Shown here: piece after piece, positions 15,224 through 19,947 of the stretch | Layout of the letters: the number at the start of each line of letters is the position of its first letter | Position numbering within the stretch: the stretch's first letter is position 1 | NCBI GenBank assembly: GCA_900546005.1 | Contig: URBJ01000040.1 | Span: 1-19,947 of the forward strand | DNA length: 19,947 bases | DNA from: an uncultured Alistipes sp. | Lineage (GTDB): Bacteria > Bacteroidota > Bacteroidia > Bacteroidales > Rikenellaceae | Direction of reading: 5' to 3' | The notes under the pieces: generated by a model | Databases searched by the model: none | Seen by the model: only the letters and a program-made list of their open reading frames with translations | Told to the model about the DNA's origin: nothing | Made by a program: the position numbers and the translations under genes

Positions 15224-15832
15224 CTATTTGTTTGTTATGATGATGCTCTGTTCGTCGAAAAGCGGGGCATCCTGACCGATCTCGAGGAATATCGCTTTGT
15301 CGGGATGGCTATCGTGGATTTCGAAATACCGGATCCCGCTGTTCCCCATACCCCAGCCGTTACATGTTGAGGGGATTGGTTCCTGTGAAGAGAGGTCCTG
15401 TATCTTTTTTGCATAGTCGCCTGTGGGGACGAGGTCGTAGCGTTTGACACCTTTCCTGTTGCTTTTTCCCTCTTTGAATGTACAAGTCTGGGTTGTATCC
15501 CATTCGGGTGATTGTTGTAATTGACGGAGTACGTCGTCGATGTTTTTATCTTTCAATGTAAAGACCTTTATGACCATCCAACGACTTGGTTGCTCACCTC
15601 CGCGTTCGACAAACGCACTTTGTGAATTATCATCTAAAACGATATGTATATTGGGGTTGCGTTGAGCCCATAGTTGGATGCCTGCCCCGCTGACTTTCTC
15701 CCAAGTAAAACCTTCGTATGCGGTTCGGGACGGTTCTTCAGGAAATAAGGGGTATGTTTCGGTCTGCTTTCCATTACGGCAAGCTACCGCCATAGCGATC
15801 AAAAGAAACGATACAATGTGCTGGATTTTCAT
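15224..15832 (-). CDS. Uncharacterised lipoprotein
   Basis: The family was not recognised. The 202-residue product has a lipoprotein signal (MKIQHIVSFLLIAMAVAC, C18) followed by a charged tether (RNGKQTE), so it should be lipid-anchored. The mature part has no membrane segment. It looks like one compact domain: AYEGFTWEKVSGAGIQLWAQ, a strand pair with HIVLDD, a stretch WMVIKVFTLKDKNIDDVLRQ, and a striking C-terminal block rich in Gly, Asn and aromatic residues (STCNGWGMGNSGIRYFEIHD, then FLEIGQDAPLFDEQSI). Cys residues occur in both TCTF and STCNG and could form a disulphide. It is 113 bp downstream of the histidine kinase gene and may be a separate unit or belong to that operon. No function is proposed. 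Confidence 0.75.
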   Translation of the reverse strand: MKIQHIVSFLLIAMAVACRNGKQTETYPLFPEEPSRTAYEGFTWEKVSGAGIQLWAQRNPNIHIVLDDNSQSAFVERGGEQPSRWMVIKVFTLKDKNIDDVLRQLQQSPEWDTTQTCTFKEGKSNRKGVKRYDLVPTGDYAKKIQDLSSQEPIPSTCNGWGMGNSGIRYFEIHDSHPDKAIFLEIGQDAPLFDEQSIIITNK

Positions 15833-15945
15833 ATTCTCAGATTTTTGATACGTCGAATACGAAGTTAAGAAATTTTCTTACAAATTGTATCATAAAAGAT
15901 CTTGTAGCGAACGGAGAGGTATGGTAAGCAAAAATCATCGGGCGA

Positions 15946-17388
15946 TCAGGCATGTTTTTTCAGGGTGAAAATAAACTCTAATCCGCCCTCTTTTCGGTTT
16001 CGAACCGTAATGGTTCCTCCGTGGAACAGTACGGCGTGTTTTACGATGGCAAGCCCCAGACCCGTGCCTCCCATCTTGCGTGAACGGCCTTTGTCGACCC
16101 GGTAGAACCGTTCGAACAGATGGGACAAGTGTTCCTCTCCCACTCCCACTCCGTTGTCGGCAAACGAGATACGGTACTCTTCTGCCGTGTCGTCGAGTAA
16201 TCGGATATATATGTCGCTTCCTCCGGAGTATGCAGAGGCATTGTCTGCCAAGTTTCGGAATATCGATCCGATCAGTGACGGATTGCCTTCGATTTCGACA
16301 TGCGGCGGAAAATCGCAGTGGATGCGCAGTTGCCGTTCTTGCGGGCGCAGCTCCATTTCGGTGTCGATCTCTTCGATGAATTCGTTCAGCGAAGTGGGTT
16401 CCTTACGGATCTGTACACTTCCTTCGTCCATGCGGACCACGGTCGAAACGTCATTGAGCAGCCGTTGCAGGCGTTCGCTTTGCGCGTAACCGTTTTTTAA
16501 AAATTCCGTCCGTTTCTTTTCGGAAAGTTCCGGGTGGGCCAAAAGGGTTTCGAGATAACCGCGAATGGCCGCTACGGGAGTTTTTAATTCATGGTTGATG
16601 TTGTTAGTCAACTGCCGTTTGATCCGGATCTTCTCCTGCTCTTCGTGGAGGGCGAGGGCATGTTCGCGGTCGCGGTCCTCCTTGGTCTTTTGCAGACGGG
16701 CATATAGCCGGATCAGGTGGTTCGAGATGTTGCCCAATTCGTCGTGGGGGAATGGTTCGCTGTCGTCGATGCGTTCACCGCGTTCGGCACGTTCGGCAAA
16801 CTCGTTGAGGCGGGTGATGTTGTGTCCCAGCCGGCGGGTGGCGAAATAACCGCCGATACTCATCAATAGCGTGATGCCCAGCATGAACCACAGAAATTCA
16901 CGGTCGGCGGCCAGTACTTCTCGTAAGGAGACCGAGTACGGAACGGCTGAGCGGACAATCAAGGAGTCGTTTCTCGTAGCCGAGTAGAAGTAATTGAGGT
17001 GGGTGCTTTCCGAGTGTCGGCGGATGACGTAACCCGTGCCGTTTCCGAGGGCCTGTCTGACCTCGGGACGGTCGAGATGGTTGGTCATGGAGGTGGTGTC
17101 GGACGAGCTGTCGAACAACACTTTTCCGGAGAGATCGATCACTGTGATCCGTTGTTCCTCGAACGGTTTTTTGTGTTGCCGGGCAAGCGAATCGACATTT
17201 GCTCCTCCGGCGAGGGCATCCAGGAACTGGATGTTGAAGAGCTGCAATTGGCTGTTGAGTTGTTCGGCCTTGAAATGTTTTTCACGTCCATACTGGAAGA
17301 CGATGAAGCAGGCCACAAGCACCCATGAGGATACCAGCAGCAACAGCAACAGCCGGCGGTGATACGGTAATTTACTCTTCAAACCCAT
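15946..17388 (-). CDS. Two-component sensor histidine kinase (PhoR-like)
   Basis: This membrane sensor autophosphorylates on His and passes the phosphate to the response regulator encoded just upstream. The 480-residue protein has transmembrane helix 1 (about 13-32), a periplasmic domain of about 130 residues, helix 2 (about 164-184), a HAMP-like linker (TRRLGHNITRLNEFAERAERG) and a coiled-coil stretch. The dimerisation box is NNINHELKTPVAAI (H266). The ATP domain has the N box (NLADNAS, N379/N383), G1 (DNGVGVG, D411), F box (FERFYR) and G2 (GGTGLGLAI). All catalytic parts are present. Its ATG lies 17 bp inside the regulator gene, indicating translational coupling. The signal sensed is not evident. 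Confidence 0.94.
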   Translation of the reverse strand: MGLKSKLPYHRRLLLLLLVSSWVLVACFIVFQYGREKHFKAEQLNSQLQLFNIQFLDALAGGANVDSLARQHKKPFEEQRITVIDLSGKVLFDSSSDTTSMTNHLDRPEVRQALGNGTGYVIRRHSESTHLNYFYSATRNDSLIVRSAVPYSVSLREVLAADREFLWFMLGITLLMSIGGYFATRRLGHNITRLNEFAERAERGERIDDSEPFPHDELGNISNHLIRLYARLQKTKEDRDREHALALHEEQEKIRIKRQLTNNINHELKTPVAAIRGYLETLLAHPELSEKKRTEFLKNGYAQSERLQRLLNDVSTVVRMDEGSVQIRKEPTSLNEFIEEIDTEMELRPQERQLRIHCDFPPHVEIEGNPSLIGSIFRNLADNASAYSGGSDIYIRLLDDTAEEYRISFADNGVGVGEEHLSHLFERFYRVDKGRSRKMGGTGLGLAIVKHAVLFHGGTITVRNRKEGGLEFIFTLKKHA

Positions 17389-18052
17389 ATCCGTATCCTT
17401 GTCGCGTGACGATGTGTTCGCTGTAGGGGCTTATTTTGCGGCGCAGACGGGTGATGTTGACGTCGATGGTGCGGTCGAGCACGATCACTTCGTCGCTCCA
17501 CACGCGGCTCAGGATCTCTTCCCGGGAAAAAATCGTGCCTTTGTGCGAGAGCAGCAGGAAGAGGATTTCGAACTCTTTCTTCGTTAGTTTCAGCTCTTCA
17601 CCGTCAAGTGTACACCGTTTGCTGGTGAGGTCCATAAACAGTCCTTCGTAGCTTGCGGATTCGATGTTTTCGGGAGTTCCGTACGTGCGACGGAGTACGC
17701 TGCGGACGCGGGCCAGCACTTCGCGGACCGAGAAAGGTTTGGTTACGTAGTCGTCGGCGCCGAGATTGAATCCGGCGATCGTATCGTCTTCGGTGTCTTT
17801 TGCCGTACAGAAGATGATGGGAATTTGGGCTGTTTTGGGATTTGCCTTGAGCTGGCGGGCCATGCTGAAGCCGCTCATCTCTCCCATCATTACGTCGAGC
17901 AGAATCAGCGAGTAGCGTTCTGGATTCATCGTCAGAGCCTGTTCCGCACTGTTGGCCGTGTCGGCTTCATAACCTTCGGCTTCGAGGTTGAACTGGAGAA
18001 TCTCGCACAGCGAGTCTTCGTCATCGACTACGAGGATTTTGTATTTTGCCAT
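17372..18052 (-). CDS. Two-component response regulator, OmpR/PhoB family
   Basis: This 226-residue transcription factor is activated by phosphorylation from the adjacent kinase. The receiver domain (1-120) has the acidic pair D10/D11 (LVVDDED), the phospho-acceptor D53 (LLDVMMGEMSG), T83 and K105 (DDYVTKPF). The C-terminal winged helix (about 130-226) includes LTKKEFEILFLLLSHKG and the recognition region VIVLDRTIDVNITRLRRKI. The frame opens at 18076, but 18052 gives the usual MAKYKILVVDDED start, and the upstream ATG would overlap a predicted -7 element at 18081-18074. It is the first gene of a regulator-kinase operon. Confidence 0.95.
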   Translation of the reverse strand: MAKYKILVVDDEDSLCEILQFNLEAEGYEADTANSAEQALTMNPERYSLILLDVMMGEMSGFSMARQLKANPKTAQIPIIFCTAKDTEDDTIAGFNLGADDYVTKPFSVREVLARVRSVLRRTYGTPENIESASYEGLFMDLTSKRCTLDGEELKLTKKEFEILFLLLSHKGTIFSREEILSRVWSDEVIVLDRTIDVNITRLRRKISPYSEHIVTRQGYGYGFEE

Positions 18053-18073
18053 GATCGGAGCTTTAATACGACG

Positions 18074-18081
18074 CAAAGCTA
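18074..18081 (-). promoter_or_regulatory. -7 element of the two-component operon
   Basis: On the minus strand TAGCTTTG exactly matches TAnnTTTG and lies 21 bp before the chosen start of the response regulator. No TTG is found at the standard distance; the nearest (18111-18109) is 27 nt away. Such a weak -33 would allow control by an activator, possibly the regulator itself, but this is inference. Confidence 0.45.
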
Positions 18082-18135
18082 CGGAATAATCGGTTAATTC
18101 TGAGTCGTCAAGGAGGGGATTTAACAGGATTGTAA

Positions 18136-18163
18136 TACGCAGCCGATCGGAACCGGCTGCGTA
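18136..18163 (-). terminator. Strong hairpin between the serine hydrolase and two-component genes
   Basis: TACGCAGCCG (18136-18145) and CGGCTGCGTA (18154-18163) form a perfect 10-bp GC-rich stem with an 8-nt loop, 25 bp past the stop of the serine hydrolase gene. On the minus strand TTACAATCC follows, not a clean T run; on the plus strand GTTCTTTT follows, but no plus-strand gene ends here. It is most likely the 3' end of the serine hydrolase transcript. Confidence 0.55.
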
Positions 18164-18188
18164 GTTCTTTTACACGTGAGCCGACGCT

Positions 18189-19481
18189 CTATTGTGAGAC
18201 GACTTTCCAGAGTTCGGTGCGGAGCATCGAGGAGTTGAGCCGGTTGTTCAGGCGGGTCGGGTGGACGGCGTTGGAGAGGAACACCATGTAGATGTCGCTA
18301 TCAGCATCCATCCAGAAAATGGTTCCGGTAAATCCGGTGTGTCCGAAGCAGTTTTTACCGCCCAATCCGCTGTTTACGGGGTCCCGTTTGTCGAAACCGA
18401 GTCCGCGCCAAATGCCCTTGTCAGCAAGGGGCGAAGCGGTGAAGAGCCGGACGGTATTTTCCGACAGAATACGCTTGCCGTTGTAGACTCCTCCGTTGAG
18501 GATCATTTCACAGAACCGCGACATATCTTCCGCCGTTGTGAAGAGCCCGGCATTCCCTCCTACTCCTCCGGCCATGACGGCCAGTTCGTCGTGCACATAA
18601 CCGTTGACCGTGTCGCGTTTGAGCACGTGGTCGACTTCCGTCGGCATACACCGATCCTTGCTCCTGTATCTCAACGGATTGTAATAGGTGTTTTTACACC
18701 CCATTTCGGCGAACAGGTCGCGGGTCATCCGGTCGAGAGTCTCGCCCGAAACGCGTTCGACAATCTGCTTCAGGATCCAGAGGTTGGAGTCGCTGTATGC
18801 ATACTTGCCACGATTTTCCGGTTTGAAGGCCTCGAAGATTTGAGCGTAGAGCACCGTGTCGATCGCCGGATTGATGAAGAGCCGGTCGCACCCTTGTCGC
18901 CAGCCGTCGCGGGGAGTTTCCGAAAAGTATGTGGTATCGAAAGCGACGTTGCGGCACACGAAGTAGTTTTTCCCGACTTGGTAGGGATATTCGTCTGATT
19001 TTTTGCTGGAGAACATATTGCCTCCGTCGGCATTATGTACGAAAGGCGAATAGAGTACCTGTGCAGGCATTCCGGAAGTGTGGGTCAACAACTCCTCGAG
19101 GGTAATGCCGGAGATGGGCGACCCGACCAGTTCGGGCAGGTAGTGTCCGATCGAGTCCTCGATCCGGAGACGTCCCTGATCGAACAGACGCATGGCTGCA
19201 AAGGTAGTCGAGAGCACTTTGGTGCAGGATGCGACATCGAACACGTCGTCGTTCCGGACAGGAAGCCGTTTCGAGTAGTCGTGGTATCCGTAACTTTTCA
19301 GGTAGAAGATTCCGTTACGGGTCCCGATGGCGACTGAGGCGCCCGGGAAGGCTCCCTTGTCGAGTTCAGCTGTGATCATTGCGTCCACTTTGGCCTTCAG
19401 GGATTCGGGAAGTTCTTGACTCCGTACGCTCTGCGTCCAACAGCACAGAGTTACGACGAGAGGTAGAAAAAATCGGATCAT
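18189..19481 (-). CDS. Secreted serine hydrolase, class C beta-lactamase-like fold
   Basis: This is a 430-residue exported protein of the penicillin-binding/class C beta-lactamase superfamily. The members include esterases, DD-peptidases and enzymes acting on cell-wall fragments; genuine antibiotic hydrolysis is not implied. A signal peptide (MIRFFLPLVVTLCCWTQSVRSQ) precedes the domain. Motif 1 is ASCTK (S85, K88). Motif 2 is YSDSN (Y229), the YSD variant seen in enzymes related to the domain fused to GH3 hexosaminidases, rather than YSN. Motif 3 is HTG (H381, GHTGFTGT). TVNGYVHDELAVMAGGVGGNAGLF also fits this branch. The start is 18 bp after the upstream partial gene, so both are probably one operon linked to amino-sugar or peptidoglycan breakdown. 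Confidence 0.87.
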   Translation of the reverse strand: MIRFFLPLVVTLCCWTQSVRSQELPESLKAKVDAMITAELDKGAFPGASVAIGTRNGIFYLKSYGYHDYSKRLPVRNDDVFDVASCTKVLSTTFAAMRLFDQGRLRIEDSIGHYLPELVGSPISGITLEELLTHTSGMPAQVLYSPFVHNADGGNMFSSKKSDEYPYQVGKNYFVCRNVAFDTTYFSETPRDGWRQGCDRLFINPAIDTVLYAQIFEAFKPENRGKYAYSDSNLWILKQIVERVSGETLDRMTRDLFAEMGCKNTYYNPLRYRSKDRCMPTEVDHVLKRDTVNGYVHDELAVMAGGVGGNAGLFTTAEDMSRFCEMILNGGVYNGKRILSENTVRLFTASPLADKGIWRGLGFDKRDPVNSGLGGKNCFGHTGFTGTIFWMDADSDIYMVFLSNAVHPTRLNNRLNSSMLRTELWKVVSQ

Positions 19482-19499
19482 GGTTTGTATCTATTTTGT

Positions 19500-19947
19500 T
19501 TATATTTCGTCACATTTGGGGATGATACGCAGGTTTTGCCAACAGAGCGTGGTTTCGCCGTTGCTGCCGAGGATGGTGATCCGGACCGCTTTTACCGGAC
19601 GTTCGGGACGGATCAGGGCGAGTCCGTCATCGTCCAGCGGAACCTCTTCCGTGAAGTCCTTTCCATTGTAGGACCACGATACGGTTCCGTTTGTGACGCT
19701 GTACCGGGTAATATCGGGCAGGCCCGTGCGGATATCGATGGCTTCGCACTCCACGGGGCTCTCGAACGTGAACAGGATGTAGTCGTCGGCCCGACATGGA
19801 CGTGAACTGCGTGCATACGAGTTGAACTTATAGTTGGCCGTACGGGATACGGGATATTTCGACTGACACTCGATCGAGCTGGTCACCCGGACCGGAGGTT
19901 CGATGTAGCACGAAGGCTTCAGAAGAACCTGCAGCTTATCCGTTTCG
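19500..19947 (-). CDS. C-terminal part of a secreted glycosidase-like protein with a discoidin (F5/8C)-type domain (partial)
   Basis: The reading frame stays open to the edge of the window, so the 5' end is missing; 148 codons are visible. The visible part starts near PSCYIEPPVRVTSSIECQSK, runs through YILFTFESPVECEAIDIRTG and SWSYNGKDFTEEVPLD, and ends VRITILGSNGETTLCWQNLRIIP. The alternation of strands and the final ITILG...NLRI pattern fit a discoidin-type carbohydrate-binding domain such as those ending Bacteroides GH20 beta-N-acetylhexosaminidases. A GTG at 19886 could look like a start but lies inside the domain, so it is not used. The serine hydrolase gene follows after 18 bp. The catalytic part is outside the window, so the enzyme class is an inference. 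Confidence 0.6.
   Translation of the reverse strand, partial: ETDKLQVLLKPSCYIEPPVRVTSSIECQSKYPVSRTANYKFNSYARSSRPCRADDYILFTFESPVECEAIDIRTGLPDITRYSVTNGTVSWSYNGKDFTEEVPLDDDGLALIRPERPVKAVRITILGSNGETTLCWQNLRIIPKCDEI

Noticed and set aside
18189..19481. A true antibiotic-resistance beta-lactamase.
   Set aside because: The fold matches, but the YSD motif, size and context resemble cell-wall or amino-sugar related hydrolases; no mobile element is near.
1..19947. An insertion sequence, integron or prophage border carrying the CRISPR locus.
   Set aside because: No transposase, integrase, terminal inverted repeats, tRNA or target duplications were seen.

Overview
The window looks like chromosomal DNA from a Bacteroidales bacterium (phylum Bacteroidota). 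The genus cannot be fixed from this sequence. Three things point there: several promoters fit the Bacteroidota pattern TTG - about 20 nt - TAnnTTTG; Shine-Dalgarno sequences are not evident; and the gene content is typical (SPII lipoproteins, a WaaP-like kinase, a secreted glycan-active lipoprotein, a beta-hexosaminidase-like C-terminus).

Positions 1-5245 hold a type II-C CRISPR-Cas locus running leftwards: cas9, cas1, cas2, a leader, then the first repeat of an array that leaves the window at base 1. There is no csn2 or cas4. Divergent from cas9, on the plus strand, is a predicted tracrRNA gene. It has a consensus promoter (TTG-N20-TAAATTTG), an anti-repeat matching the array repeat, a short nexus hairpin, and a 9-bp stem followed by six T. 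The anti-repeat fixes crRNA polarity: the array is transcribed on the minus strand, like the cas genes. Cas9, tracrRNA and processed crRNA should form the interference complex; Cas1 and Cas2 should insert spacers at the leader end. This is the strongest defence-system signal in the window.

Positions 5246-6377 hold a 227-bp spacer with two hairpins and a single WaaP/InaA-like lipopolysaccharide kinase. Positions 6378-11913 hold a tightly packed RND efflux operon on the minus strand (adaptor lipoprotein, inner-membrane pump, outer-membrane factor). A divergent AraC-family regulator (12097-13026, plus) is its likely controller.

Positions 13146-15832 hold two separate lipoprotein genes: a GH99-like protein with a C-terminal CBM9-like domain, and an unrecognised 202-residue lipoprotein. 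Positions 15946-18052 hold an overlapping response regulator and histidine kinase pair (PhoB/PhoR-like). Positions 18189-19947 hold a secreted beta-lactamase-fold serine hydrolase. It lies 18 bp downstream of a gene cut off by the window edge, whose visible end looks like a discoidin (F5/8C)-type domain, as found at the end of Bacteroides GH20 hexosaminidases. Every real gene except the AraC regulator and the tracrRNA is on the minus strand. No tRNA, rRNA, insertion sequence or attachment site was seen.
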